Assembly: GCA_037481655.1 (NCBI GenBank) | Contig: JBBFLF010000001.1 | Location: 191,052 to 255,051, forward strand | Reading direction: 5' to 3' | DNA length: 64,000 nucleotides | DNA from: Desulfobaccales bacterium | GTDB taxonomy: Bacteria; Desulfobacterota; Desulfobaccia; Desulfobaccales; 0-14-0-80-60-11 | Shown here: positions 39,740 to 48,208 of the stretch, in pieces | Layout of the letters: every line of letters starts with the position of its first letter | How positions within the stretch are numbered: position 1 is the stretch's first letter | The notes under the pieces: generated by a model | Database searches by the model: none | Seen by the model: the letters and a program-made list of their open reading frames with translations, nothing else | What the model was told of the DNA's origin: nothing | Program-made: the position numbers and the translations under genes

Positions 39740-40855
39740 ATGGAGAGGCATGACTTCACGGGGCGGCTGGCCTGGCTCCGGTCCCAGCTGGCGGCCCGGG
39801 ACCTGGAGGCCCATCTGGTTTCCGGGCCGGAGAACCGCCGGTATCTCTCCGGCTTCACGGCCACGGACGAACTGCTCACCGAAACCTCCGGCTATCTCCT
39901 GATCACCCGGGAGCACGCCTTTTTGCTGACGGATTTCCGCTACCGGGAGTGGGCCCTGGCGGAAGCGGTGGGCTGGCAGGTGGTGATTTACCAGAAGAGT
40001 CTGGGAGAGACCCTGGCGGAGGTCCTGGCCGAGGAGGGCATCCGGCGCCTGGGGTTTGAGCCGGCCTATCTCAGCGTGCGCCAGTACGAGCGCCTGACCC
40101 AGGCGGCGGCCCAGGCGGGTCTGAAAGTGGAGTGGCTCCCCCAAGAGAGCCTGGTGGAGCAGGCCAGGGAAATCAAAGAGCCGGCGGAGGTGGCGGCCAT
40201 CCGGGAGGCCCTGCGCCTCACGGAGGGGGTGCTGACGGAGGTGGCCGGACTGCTGGCTCCGGGCCTCACCGAGGGCCAGGTGGCCTGGGAGATCGAGAAG
40301 CGCCTGCGGGAGGCCGGCGCCGAGGGCCTGGCTTTTGCGCCCATTGTGGCTGCGGGGAAAAACAGCGCCCGGCCCCATCACCGGCCCGGGGACACGCCCT
40401 TGAGGCCCGGGGAGCCCATCATCATCGATCTGGGCTGCCGGGTGGCGGGCTACTGCTCGGACCTCACCCGCACCTTCATCTTGGGGGAGCCCACCCCCCG
40501 ATTCCGGGAGATTTACGATCTGGTGCGCCGGGCCCAGCGGCGGGCCGAGGCGGGCTTGCGGGCGGGCTTGACAAGTGATGCCGCGGACGCCTTAGGCCGG
40601 GAGGTCATCCGCCAGGCGGGCTATGGCGAGTTCTTCGGCCATTCCCTGGGGCACGGGGTGGGCCTGGCGGTGCACGAGGCCCCCAGCCTCAGTCCCCACG
40701 CCGACCGGGCCACGGTGTTGAAGGCCGGGAGTGTGGTTACGGTGGAGCCGGGGATCTACCTCCCCGAGTGGGGGGGTGTGCGCCTGGAGAACCTTGTTAT
40801 CCTCCATGACACCCACGCCGAGGTGCTGACCCGGATGGGATATTACGAGTGGTAG
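39740..40855 (+). CDS. Xaa-Pro dipeptidase/aminopeptidase (M24B)
   Basis: A 371-residue metallopeptidase that cleaves X-Pro bonds in the cytoplasm. The N-terminal creatinase-like domain (LVSGPENRRYLSGFTATDEL) is followed by the pita-bread domain. The five metal ligands are recognisable: Asp in IIIDLGCRVAG, Asp in YCSDLTRTFILG, His in FFGHSLGHGVGL, Glu in TVEPGIYLPEWGG and Glu in VRLENLVIL. No strong ribosome site precedes the ATG at 39740; a GTG at 39722 sits directly behind GGGGAGG and is an alternative. The gene diverges from the chemotaxis operon. Confidence 0.9.
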   Translation: MERHDFTGRLAWLRSQLAARDLEAHLVSGPENRRYLSGFTATDELLTETSGYLLITREHAFLLTDFRYREWALAEAVGWQVVIYQKSLGETLAEVLAEEGIRRLGFEPAYLSVRQYERLTQAAAQAGLKVEWLPQESLVEQAREIKEPAEVAAIREALRLTEGVLTEVAGLLAPGLTEGQVAWEIEKRLREAGAEGLAFAPIVAAGKNSARPHHRPGDTPLRPGEPIIIDLGCRVAGYCSDLTRTFILGEPTPRFREIYDLVRRAQRRAEAGLRAGLTSDAADALGREVIRQAGYGEFFGHSLGHGVGLAVHEAPSLSPHADRATVLKAGSVVTVEPGIYLPEWGGVRLENLVILHDTHAEVLTRMGYYEW

Positions 40856-40888
40856 GCGAGGGGGGCCGGGGAGCGGCGGCTTTACCGT

Positions 40889-40963
40889 CCTCCCTTAAGG
40901 GGTGGGGGGAGAGGGCTTGGGAGAGGGGGCAGGGGTCCGCGACCCCTGGCCCCCTCTCCCAAG
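40889..40963. repeat. G-rich palindromic intergenic repeat, copy C
   Basis: CCTCCCTTAAGGGGTGGGGG leads into a long inverted repeat, CTTGGGAGAGGGGGCAGGGG against CCCCTGGCCCCCTCTCCCAA around TCCGCGA. It lies between the convergent peptidase and thioesterase genes and could end both transcripts. Confidence 0.8.
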
Positions 40964-40982
40964 AGCCGTTTCCCATCACCCC

Positions 40983-41420
40983 TCAGGCCGCAGCGGGCGG
41001 GGTGAGGTGGATGTAGGTGCACAGCCCCTTGGCGATGAGGCGCACCCCCTGGCGCACCTCCACCTCCCCCAGGGACAGGGTGCGGCCCCGCTTGCTGATG
41101 TGGGCTCTCGCCTCGATGCGGCCTTCCTGCACCGGGGCCAGGAAGTTGATCTTCATCTCCACGGTGCTGATCATCTCCCCGGGGGGCACCAGGCTGAAGA
41201 GGGCGTAGGCCACGGCTTCGTCGGCCAGGGCGGCGATGACCCCGCCCTGCAAAAAGCCCTGGGAGTTGTGGAACTCCCGGCGGATGGGCAGCACAAAACG
41301 GGCAAAGCCCTCCCCCAGTTCCGGCACTTCCACGCCCATATACTGCACAAAAGGATTGTGGGCCAGACGGTCCCGGAGCTCGGCTTCGATCTCCGGGGCC
41401 AGCGGCTTGACGGCGCTCAT
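40983..41420 (-). CDS. PaaI-like hotdog-fold thioesterase
   Basis: A 145-residue acyl-CoA thioesterase of the hotdog fold. The central helix and active-site segment is EFHNSQGFLQGGVIAALADEAVAYAL, where the Asn, Gln-Gly-Gly and Asp-Glu positions match PaaI-type enzymes. Following strands are STVEMKINFLAPVQEGRIEARAHI and ISKRGRTLSLGEVEV. The natural acyl-CoA substrate is unknown. The ATG at 41418-41420 fits the family length; a frame open to 41528 has no support. It converges with the peptidase gene. Confidence 0.87.
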   Translation of the reverse strand: MSAVKPLAPEIEAELRDRLAHNPFVQYMGVEVPELGEGFARFVLPIRREFHNSQGFLQGGVIAALADEAVAYALFSLVPPGEMISTVEMKINFLAPVQEGRIEARAHISKRGRTLSLGEVEVRQGVRLIAKGLCTYIHLTPPAAA

Positions 41421-41779
41421 GCCCCTGTCCCCCTCGCCTGCGGTCCTGTCACCCATGGTTTCACGATGGGATGGTAAAAAGTTTGCCAAGAGGAGCTGGA
41501 GGAGGGGTGCCTCCCCCGACCTCCCCAAGCCCCATCTCCCGCATCCTCGTAACTGGTTGGGGGAGTGGGTCTAAGAGAGGGATAGGGATTCGCCATCCCT
41601 GGTCCCCCCTCCCAATCAGTCTCATGATACCATGGGGCCGTTGCAATTGTCTGCCCGCACTCCTACAATTTCAGGGAGAGGGAGGGGAAGGGGCGGCTTA
41701 ATCTCTGGAACCCTGGAAAGCCGGGAAAAAGCGCCGCCGAGGGTCCCGCTCCTATGATTCTGTCCGGAGGAGAAAAATA
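41421..41779. other. Divergent intergenic region containing repeat copy D
   Basis: This 359-bp space separates the thioesterase and cooC starts. It contains a GGAGGAGGGGTGCCTCCCCC hairpin near 41500, the palindromic repeat copy D (41552-41618) and GC-rich inverted pieces near 41700. The cooC ribosome site GGAGGAG is at its right end. No gene or clear promoter hexamers were seen. Confidence 0.5.
41552..41618. repeat. G-rich palindromic intergenic repeat, copy D
   Basis: TGGTTGGGGGAGTGGG leads into AAGAGAGGGATAGGGATTCG, which pairs with CCATCCCTGGTCCCCCCTCC. The arms are less perfect than in copies A to C. It lies between divergent genes, so termination cannot be its only role. Confidence 0.65.
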
Positions 41780-42544
41780 ATGAAGATTGCTGTGAGCGGT
41801 AAGGGAGGCGTGGGCAAGACCACCTTGGCCGCTTTGTTGATCAAGTTTTTCCGGGACCAGGGCAAAAAAGTCCTGGCGGTGGATGCCGACCCTGACGCCA
41901 ACCTGGCCCTGGCCCTGGGGGTGCCGGACCCCGACAACATCCGCCCCATCAGCGACATGAAGGACCTGGTGGCGGAGCGCACCGAATCCGAACCCGGCAA
42001 AATGGGCGGCTTTTTCAAGATGAACCCCAAGGTGGACGACATCCCGGACAAGTTCTCCCGCAACCTCAACGGCATCAAGCTCATCGTCATGGGCACGGTG
42101 AAAAAAGGAGGGAGCGGCTGTGTCTGCCCGGAGAGCGTGCTCCTCAAGGCCCTCATGACCAACATCGTGCTTTTCCGGGATGAGGTGGTGGTCATGGATA
42201 TGGAGGCGGGCATTGAGCACTTGGGCCGGGCCACCACCCGGGGGGTGGACCGCCTCATCGTGGTGGTGGAGCCGGGCCGGCGCAGCATCGAGACCGCCCA
42301 GCATGTGCGCCGCCTGGCGGAGGACCTGGGGCTCACCAAGGTGGCGGTGGTGGGGAACAAGATCCGGGGCCCGGAAGATGAGGAGTTCCTGCGCCAGAAC
42401 CTTCCGGACTTGCCCATCCTGGGCTTTCTCCCCTATGACCCCAAAGTCATCGAGGCCGACCTGCAGGGCAAGCCGCCTTATGAGCTGAGCCCGGAGCTCA
42501 TGGCCGCCGCCCAGAAGATCGCCGAAAAGCTGCTGCAGGGGTAA
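41780..42544 (+). CDS. cooC: CooC-type nickel-insertion ATPase (CO dehydrogenase maturation factor)
   Basis: A 254-residue MinD/ParA-like ATPase that loads nickel into the C-cluster of anaerobic CO dehydrogenase. The deviant Walker A is KIAVSGKGGVGKTTLAALL (residues 2-20) and DADPDANLALALGV follows. The metal-binding CxC motif is in KKGGSGCVCPESVLLKAL near residue 115, and Walker B-type VVVMDMEAGIEHLGRAT follows. A GGAGGAG ribosome site precedes the ATG. A strong terminator follows directly. No CO dehydrogenase gene is in the window, so its target enzyme is elsewhere; the Wood-Ljungdahl pathway is the likely context. Confidence 0.93.
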   Translation: MKIAVSGKGGVGKTTLAALLIKFFRDQGKKVLAVDADPDANLALALGVPDPDNIRPISDMKDLVAERTESEPGKMGGFFKMNPKVDDIPDKFSRNLNGIKLIVMGTVKKGGSGCVCPESVLLKALMTNIVLFRDEVVVMDMEAGIEHLGRATTRGVDRLIVVVEPGRRSIETAQHVRRLAEDLGLTKVAVVGNKIRGPEDEEFLRQNLPDLPILGFLPYDPKVIEADLQGKPPYELSPELMAAAQKIAEKLLQG

Positions 42545-42552
42545 ACTGACGG

Positions 42553-42590
42553 GAGAGAGGCGGGCCTGTCCACCTCTCTCTTTTTCTTTT
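42553..42590 (+). terminator. Rho-independent terminator after cooC
   Basis: GAGAGAGG (42553-42560) pairs with CCTCTCTC (42573-42580) around a 12-base loop and is followed by TTTTTCTTTT. It starts eight bases after the cooC stop. Confidence 0.88.
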
Positions 42591-42636
42591 GCCGCCGCCG
42601 GAGGCAAGATTTCCTCAGCTCCGTCACCGTGAATTC

Positions 42637-43920
42637 ATGGCCGTGACCCCACCCTCCTTACGGCTCAAGCTCCTGGTCATTGGGGTTCTCTATTTTGCCG
42701 AGGGCCTGCCTTACGGCTTTGTGGTGACGGCCCTGTCCTTTTATCTCCGGGGCCAGGGGGTGCCCCTGGAGCAGATCGGCTTGGTGAGCCTCCTGGGCCT
42801 GGCCTGGAGCTTCAAGTTTCTCTGGAGCCCCCTAGTGGACCGCTATGGGATCCGGGCCGCCTGGCTGGTGCCGGCCCAGGGGGTGATGGTTCTCTGCTTT
42901 TTGGGCCTGGCGCATCTGAGCCCGGGGCCGGTCAGCCCCCTCTTTTTTGTCCTGGTGGGCCTGCTGTGCCTGGCTTCGGCCACCCAGGACCTGGCCGCAG
43001 ACGCCTATGCGGTGGACATCCTGGAAGCGGCGGAGCTGGGCCTGGCCAACGGGGTGCGTAACGGCGCCTACCGGGTGGGGTCCCTGGCCGCAGGCTCCGG
43101 ACTCCTGATCCTCAGTGACCGGGTGGGCTGGCAGCCGGCCTTCGTAGGCGCCGGAGTGATGATGGGGGTGCTGGCCCTCACGGTGCTGGTGGCCCCGCCC
43201 TTCCGCCTGCCCCGGGCCGGCCGGGGTGCGACCCGGCCCGGCGGTTTTGGGCTGGTGCGGGAGGCGGTGCGGGGCTTGCGGGGGCTGCCCTCTTTCGGCG
43301 CCATCATCCTTTTCACCCTCACTTTTAAGGCCGGGGATGCCCTCATGGCCACCATGGTGAGCCCCTTCTGGCGGGACCAGGGCTTCTCCGGCACGGAGTT
43401 CGGGGTGGTCTCCGGCCTGCTGGGCTCGCTGGCCACCATTGTGGGGGGGCTTCTGGGCGGGGCCCTCACCAGCCGCTGGGGTATCGGCACCGCCCTGTGG
43501 AGCATGGGGCTCCTGCAGGCCGTCTCCAATCTGGGCTACTTTGCGGCGGCCCTGCCGGGGATGGGCCGGCGGGTGCTGCTCAGCCTGCCCCTGCCCTTCG
43601 GCGGGGAGGTGCCCATCTACCCCATTTATCTGGCCTCCCAGGGGGAGAGCCTCACTGGCGGCATGGGCTCCGCGGCCTTCATGGCCTTTCTCATGTGCCT
43701 GTGCGACAAGCGTTTCAGCGCCATGCACTATGCCTTCTTCGCCATGCTCTTCAGCTTCGGGGCCCGCATCTTCGGGTATTTGGGAGGACTTCTGGCCGCG
43801 GCTTTGGGGTATCCCACCTTCTTTTTGGTGAGCTTCCTGGCGGCCATGCCCGCCTTTATGCTCCTGCCCTGGATTCTGCCGGTGGTGCGGGAGCGGGAGG
43901 GGAGGGGACCTCATGAGTGA
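42637..43920 (+). CDS. MFS transporter, AmpG-like
   Basis: A 427-residue inner-membrane permease with about twelve hydrophobic helices. The first part, LLVIGVLYFAEGLPYGFVV then LVSLLGLAWSFKFLWSPLVDRYG, is typical of the AmpG/PAT-type major facilitators, which import muropeptides in enterobacteria or acetyl-CoA in eukaryotes. The DRYGIRA motif matches the MFS loop 2-3 signature, and SATQDLAADAYAVDIL is a second AmpG-like segment. The ligand is not certain. The ATG at 42637 lacks an evident ribosome site; a TTG at 42589 keeps the frame open. The stop overlaps the next gene by 8 bp. Confidence 0.85.
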   Translation: MAVTPPSLRLKLLVIGVLYFAEGLPYGFVVTALSFYLRGQGVPLEQIGLVSLLGLAWSFKFLWSPLVDRYGIRAAWLVPAQGVMVLCFLGLAHLSPGPVSPLFFVLVGLLCLASATQDLAADAYAVDILEAAELGLANGVRNGAYRVGSLAAGSGLLILSDRVGWQPAFVGAGVMMGVLALTVLVAPPFRLPRAGRGATRPGGFGLVREAVRGLRGLPSFGAIILFTLTFKAGDALMATMVSPFWRDQGFSGTEFGVVSGLLGSLATIVGGLLGGALTSRWGIGTALWSMGLLQAVSNLGYFAAALPGMGRRVLLSLPLPFGGEVPIYPIYLASQGESLTGGMGSAAFMAFLMCLCDKRFSAMHYAFFAMLFSFGARIFGYLGGLLAAALGYPTFFLVSFLAAMPAFMLLPWILPVVREREGRGPHE

Positions 43921-44491
43921 CAAGGCCGGCGCGGGGAGGAAGGAGCGGGGAGAAGCGCCTCCCTTGCCGCTCCGCCTCCTCCTCACCGGGCCGCCCCAAG
44001 TAGGGAAGACCACCGTGGCCCGGCGGGTGGCGGAGCTCTTCCCCGGCCGGGTAGGGGGCTTCTATACCCAGGAAGTGCGGGAACACGGAGTGCGCCGGGG
44101 CTTTGAGGTCATTACCCTGGACGGCCGCCGGGGCTGGCTGGCCCGGGTGGATTTCCCGGGACCCCACCGGGTAGGGAAGTACGGGGTGGATGTGGCCGGC
44201 TTTGAGGCCGTGGCGCTGCCCGCCATGCAGGCCCACCCCGGGCTGGAGCTGGTCATCATTGACGAAGTGGGGAAGATGGAGTGCTTCTCCCGCCGCTTCA
44301 TTGCGGCCCTGGAGGAACTCTGGCGGGCGCCGGTGGCGCTGGTGGCCACCGTGGCCCTGAAGGGCGGGGGCTATATCCAGGAGCTCAAGGCCCGGCCGGA
44401 GGCCAGGATCATCCAGGTCACCCCTGCCAACCGGGAGCGGCTGCCGGCGGAGATCGTGGCCCTCCTGCGGTCAAAAGCTAGCGTGGACTGA
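43913..44491 (+). CDS. Nucleoside-triphosphatase THEP1 family
   Basis: A 192-residue P-loop NTPase of the THEP1/NTPase_1 family. Walker A is LLLTGPPQVGKTTVARRVAEL, GGFYTQEVREHGVRRGFEV follows, and Walker B with the family signature is LVIIDEVGKMECFSRRF. Members hydrolyse nucleoside triphosphates in vitro; their cellular job is not known. Its start overlaps the transporter gene by 8 bp, so they are co-transcribed. A hairpin with a T-run follows the stop. Confidence 0.92.
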   Translation: MSDKAGAGRKERGEAPPLPLRLLLTGPPQVGKTTVARRVAELFPGRVGGFYTQEVREHGVRRGFEVITLDGRRGWLARVDFPGPHRVGKYGVDVAGFEAVALPAMQAHPGLELVIIDEVGKMECFSRRFIAALEELWRAPVALVATVALKGGGYIQELKARPEARIIQVTPANRERLPAEIVALLRSKASVD

Positions 44492-44493
44492 CC

Positions 44494-44519
44494 CCGCCAA
44501 CTGCCGGCGGTTGCTTTTT
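44494..44519 (+). terminator. Putative Rho-independent terminator after the THEP1 gene
   Basis: CCGCC (44494-44498) pairs with GGCGG (44506-44510) and is followed by TTGCTTTTT. The stem is short, so strength is uncertain. Confidence 0.5.
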
Positions 44520-44633
44520 CCGGAGGTTTGCCTACAATTTTAGCCGGAGGGGAATCAAGGGAGAGCCGACCGCCTTAATGCCCCCCCACACAAGGAGCTA
44601 AGACTTCCCACCGACGGGGAAGTTTATCCACGT

Positions 44634-45524
44634 ATGGCCACAACCACCTGGATGGAAGTGCGTTTTCTGGTGCCCGCCCGCATGCAGGAGGAGGCGGCCC
44701 TGTTCCTCACCGAATTCAGCGGCCGGGGGGTGATCCTGGAGGACCGGGAAGACGGCGGGGTCCTCATCCGGGCCTTCTTTCCGGCGGAGGAATTCGGGGC
44801 CTGGCAGCGGCAGGAACTGCAAAGCTACCTGGACCGCCTGGTCAGCCACGGGCTTTTCCCGGTGGGGCTGGAGATCCGGGAGGCCGCCGAGGAGGATTGG
44901 GCCGTGGCCTGGAAGGAGCACTTCAAGCCCCTGAAGGTCACGCCTCGCCTCACCATCCGGCCGCCCTGGGAGGACTACCAGGCGGCAGCCGGGGAGACGG
45001 TGATCACCATCTATCCCGCCATGGCCTTCGGCACCGGCCGCCACCCCAGCACGGTGCTCTGCCTGGAGGCGTTGGAGGCGCTTTTGGAGGAGGAGACCCT
45101 GCCCGCGGGCACAGGGCAGTATCAGGTGCTGGATGTGGGCACAGGCAGCGGCATCCTGGCCTTGGCCGCGGCCCGGCGGGGCTACCGGGTCTGGGCCATT
45201 GACGTGGACCCCGAGGCGGTGGCCGCGGCCCTGGAAAACGTCCGCCTCAATGCCCTGGAGGAGCTCATCTGGGTGGATGACACGCCCCTGGCCCTGCTTC
45301 GGCACCAGTTTCCCCTCATTTTGGCCAACCTCACCGCCCAGGACCTGCTGCACCATGCCGAATCGCTGGCGGCCCGGCTGCTCTCCGGGGGGGCCCTCAT
45401 TATCTCCGGCTTCCTTACCGAGGATGTGCCGGCGCTTATCCGGCGGTTTCTCCCTTTAGGGCTGAAGGAGGGCGCCCGCCAGGTGCGGGAGGACTGGGTG
45501 GCCCTGACCCTGCGCCGGCCGTGA
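44634..45524 (+). CDS. prmA: Ribosomal protein L11 methyltransferase
   Basis: Methylates lysines and the N-terminus of ribosomal protein L11 using S-adenosylmethionine. The 296-residue product has the N-terminal substrate-recognition domain (WMEVRFLVPARMQEEAALFL), then WAVAWKEHFKPLKVTPRL and PAMAFGTGRHPSTVLCL, and the SAM site VLDVGTGSGILALAAARRG with VWAIDVDPEAVAAA. LILANLTAQDLL carries the N-x-x motif of the family. It heads a run of genes with rsmE, a radical SAM gene and a DedA-type gene. A weak AAGGAG sequence lies further upstream than usual. Confidence 0.95.
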   Translation: MATTTWMEVRFLVPARMQEEAALFLTEFSGRGVILEDREDGGVLIRAFFPAEEFGAWQRQELQSYLDRLVSHGLFPVGLEIREAAEEDWAVAWKEHFKPLKVTPRLTIRPPWEDYQAAAGETVITIYPAMAFGTGRHPSTVLCLEALEALLEEETLPAGTGQYQVLDVGTGSGILALAAARRGYRVWAIDVDPEAVAAALENVRLNALEELIWVDDTPLALLRHQFPLILANLTAQDLLHHAESLAARLLSGGALIISGFLTEDVPALIRRFLPLGLKEGARQVREDWVALTLRRP

Positions 45525-45587
45525 GGGAGTGCAGGGGGAGGCACCTGGCAGGAGGAGCTTATTGCCTGGTGAGGCAAAGCCGCCGTC

Positions 45588-46319
45588 ATGACCGGCACCC
45601 GCTGGTTCTTTGCTCCCCCGCAGGCCTGGGAGAGCGACACGGTGCTCTTGAGCCCCGAGGAGAGCCGCCATCTCGCCCGGGTGCTCCGGCTGCCCATCGG
45701 GGCGGAGGTGGTGGTCACCGACGGCGCCGGCCGGGCGGCCAAGGCCCGGGTGGCGGGGCAGGAGCGGGACCGGGTGCGCCTGCAACTGGTGGCGGAGTAT
45801 TCCGCCCGGACCGAATCGCCCCTGGCCCTTACCCTGGCGGTGGGCCAGGCCAAGGGTGAGGCCCTGGACCGGGTGGTGGAGTTGGCCACGGAGCTGGGGG
45901 CTTGGGAGCTGGTGGCCTTTGCCTCCCGCTACGCGGAGGCCCTTCCCCCGGAGCGCCAGGCCCGCCGTCTGGCCCGCTGGGAACGGCTGGCCCGGGAGGC
46001 CCTGAAGCTCTGCCGCCGGGCCCGCCTGCCCCGGCTGGCGGTGAGCGACTTTGAGTCTCTGCTGACCCGGCCTGAGGAGGTCAGGATTCTGTTTTATGAA
46101 GAGGAAAGAGGGGGCCTGAGGCCGGTAGGATTGCCCCCCCGGCCCGCCGGGGTGCTCCTCATCATCGGCCCGGAAGGCGGCTTTGCCCCGGAAGAGGTCA
46201 ATCTGGCCCGGGAGGCGGGCCTGGTGGTGGCCGGCTTGGGGCCCCGGCGCCTCAGGGTGGAGACCGCGGCCGCCGCCGCCCTGGGGCTGGCCCAGTTTCT
46301 CTGGGGCGATCTGACATGA
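45588..46319 (+). CDS. rsmE: 16S rRNA m3U1498 methyltransferase RsmE
   Basis: A 243-residue SPOUT methyltransferase that modifies U1498 of 16S rRNA. It has the N-terminal PUA-like part (WFFAPPQAW, EESRHLARVLRLPIG) and the C-terminal knot: LLIIGPEGGFAPEEVNLA, then AGLGPRRLRVETAAAAALGL. Both segments are diagnostic. The stop overlaps the next start by 4 bp, so translation is coupled. The start ATG at 45588 has only a weak ribosome site. Confidence 0.95.
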   Translation: MTGTRWFFAPPQAWESDTVLLSPEESRHLARVLRLPIGAEVVVTDGAGRAAKARVAGQERDRVRLQLVAEYSARTESPLALTLAVGQAKGEALDRVVELATELGAWELVAFASRYAEALPPERQARRLARWERLAREALKLCRRARLPRLAVSDFESLLTRPEEVRILFYEEERGGLRPVGLPPRPAGVLLIIGPEGGFAPEEVNLAREAGLVVAGLGPRRLRVETAAAAALGLAQFLWGDLT

Positions 46320-47308
46320 CCGGAACCTTGCCCTACCTGGATCTGCGCACCCACCTCATGGCGCGCTTTGGCCGCCGGGTGCAGAAGATCGCCCTGGACG
46401 CCGGCTTCACCTGCCCCAACCGGGACGGCACCGTGGGGGTGGGGGGGTGCCTCTACTGCAACGCCCGGGGCTCCGGCACCGGCGCTTTCAGCCGGGGGCA
46501 AAGCCTTACCGCCCAGCTTCAGGCCGCGGCCTTAGGCCTCACCCGGCGCTACGGCCCCTGCGCCTTCATCGCCTATTTCCAGGGCTTCACCAACACCTAC
46601 GCTCCGGTGGCGCGCCTTAAGGCCCTCTATGACGAGGCCCTGGCCTTTCCCGGGGTAGTGGGCCTGAGTGTGGGCACCCGGCCGGACTGCGTGCCCGACG
46701 AGGTGCTTGAGCTTTTGGCCGGCTATGCCGATAAGCATCTGGTGTGGCTGGAGCTGGGCCTGCAGTCGGCCCACGACGCCACGCTAAGGCGCCTCAGCCG
46801 GGGCCATGACGTGGCCTGTTTCGCCGACGCGGTGCGCCGCGCCGCCGCCCACGGCCTGGAAGTGGTGGCCCACGTGATTCTGGGGCTTCCCGGGGAGGGC
46901 CGGGAGGAGATGCTGGCCACGGCCCGGTTCCTGGGCGGGCTCCCCCTCCAGGGCGTCAAGCTGCACCTGCTGTACGTGGTGGCCGGCTCCGGGCTGGCCC
47001 GGCTGTATGAGGCCGGGGACTACACGCCCCTGAGCGAGGAGGAGTTCGTCTCTCTGGCGGTGGATTTCCTGGAGGAGCTCCCTCCGCATCTGGTCATCCA
47101 TCGCCTCACCGGCGACCCGCATCCCGAGGAGCTTCTGGCCCCGGCCTGGTGCCGGGACAAAAACCGGGTGCTCGCCCACCTCCGGGAGGAATTTGCCCGG
47201 CGGGGCAGCCGCCAGGGCGGCCGTTGGACCCAGGGCGGGAAGGAAGTCGGACAATCCCTGCCCGGTTGGGCCGGTCACCTTCACCTCTCCGGGATGGAGC
47301 CTGCATGA
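46316..47308 (+). CDS. Radical SAM protein, TIGR01212/YhcC type
   Basis: A 330-residue radical SAM enzyme. The [4Fe-4S] cysteines are in the variant motif FTCPNRDGTVGVGGCLYCNARG, where the last two are CLYC and the first is spaced farther than in the standard CxxxCxxC. Other family segments are AYFQGFTNTYAPV, VGLSVGTRPDCVPDEVLELL, LELGLQSAHDATLRRLSRGHD and VVAHVILGLPGEGREEM. Its reaction is not known. It overlaps rsmE by 4 bp upstream and the DedA-type gene by 4 bp (ATGA) downstream. The last 40 residues are Arg/Gly-rich and look disordered. Confidence 0.9.
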   Translation: MTGTLPYLDLRTHLMARFGRRVQKIALDAGFTCPNRDGTVGVGGCLYCNARGSGTGAFSRGQSLTAQLQAAALGLTRRYGPCAFIAYFQGFTNTYAPVARLKALYDEALAFPGVVGLSVGTRPDCVPDEVLELLAGYADKHLVWLELGLQSAHDATLRRLSRGHDVACFADAVRRAAAHGLEVVAHVILGLPGEGREEMLATARFLGGLPLQGVKLHLLYVVAGSGLARLYEAGDYTPLSEEEFVSLAVDFLEELPPHLVIHRLTGDPHPEELLAPAWCRDKNRVLAHLREEFARRGSRQGGRWTQGGKEVGQSLPGWAGHLHLSGMEPA

Positions 47309-48090
47309 TTCCGCCTCCCTCTGCCGCTTCTCTCCGCCGGACCCGGCTGGTGTGGCTGGGGGCCGGGGCTCTGGTGACCGCCGGGATGGTCGGGCTGTCC
47401 CTGTGGTATTGGTGGGACCTGCTCGTGGAGGTCACTCACACACTGTGCGACCGGGAGCGCCTGCAGGAGTGCCTTAAGGCCGCGGGGCCCTGGGGTCCTT
47501 TGCTCTTTATCGTTGTGCAGGCCCTGCAGGTGGTCCTGGCCCCCATTCCGGGGGAGGCCACCGGTTTTTTGGGCGGCTTTCTTTTCGGCGTGCCCCTGGG
47601 GTTTATCTACTCCACCATCGGGCTGACCATTGGCTCGGTCCTGGCGTTCCTCGCCGGCCATTGGCTGGAGCAGCGCCTGGTGGTGAAGATCGTCAGCCCC
47701 GAGACCATGCGGCGCTTCGACTTTTTCATGGATCACCAGGGCGCCCTGGTGGCCTTTTTCCTCTTTCTCTTCCCGGGCTTTCCCAAGGACTCCCTCTGCT
47801 TCATCCTGGGGCTGAGTCCCATGTCTCTGAAACTCTTTGTAATTCTGGTTTTCTTCGGCCGCATGCCCGGCACCCTGATGCTCACTTTGCAAGGGGCCAA
47901 GGTCTATGAAGGGGAGTATCTCCTGTTTGCTCTCATCCTGGGCTGCTGCCTGGTGGTAGGGGGACTGATGTATTACTACCGGGAGACCGTCTACGACTGG
48001 ATTCGCCGCCTGGAAGCGCAAAATCATCGGCGTCGCCAAAACGCTGCGGCAGCCGGATCGACGGCTCCCGATGGTTCGGGGGAACCATGA
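47305..48090 (+). CDS. TVP38/TMEM64 (DedA/VTT) family membrane protein
   Basis: A 261-residue inner-membrane protein. Hydrophobic segments include LVWLGAGALVTAGMVGLSLWYW, LLFIVVQALQVVLAPIPGEA, GFIYSTIGLTIGSVLAFLAGHWL and LFALILGCCLVVGGLMYYY. The signature PIPGEATGFLGGFLFGVPLG and LFPGFPKDSLCFILGLSPMS belong to the VTT domain shared by DedA and TVP38 proteins, which are implicated in lipid flipping and membrane homeostasis. The start overlaps the radical SAM stop as ATGA. The C-terminal tail is charged and probably cytoplasmic. No specific substrate can be named. Confidence 0.9.
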   Translation: MIPPPSAASLRRTRLVWLGAGALVTAGMVGLSLWYWWDLLVEVTHTLCDRERLQECLKAAGPWGPLLFIVVQALQVVLAPIPGEATGFLGGFLFGVPLGFIYSTIGLTIGSVLAFLAGHWLEQRLVVKIVSPETMRRFDFFMDHQGALVAFFLFLFPGFPKDSLCFILGLSPMSLKLFVILVFFGRMPGTLMLTLQGAKVYEGEYLLFALILGCCLVVGGLMYYYRETVYDWIRRLEAQNHRRRQNAAAAGSTAPDGSGEP

Positions 48091-48208
48091 AGGACTGCGT
48101 CCCTGGGCAATCGGGTCACGACCAAAACTCCGCTCTTTGAGCCCAGATAACAGGCATGAAATAAGCCTTACCGGGCTTCGACTCACATCCCCCCCAAGGA
48201 GGTAACCG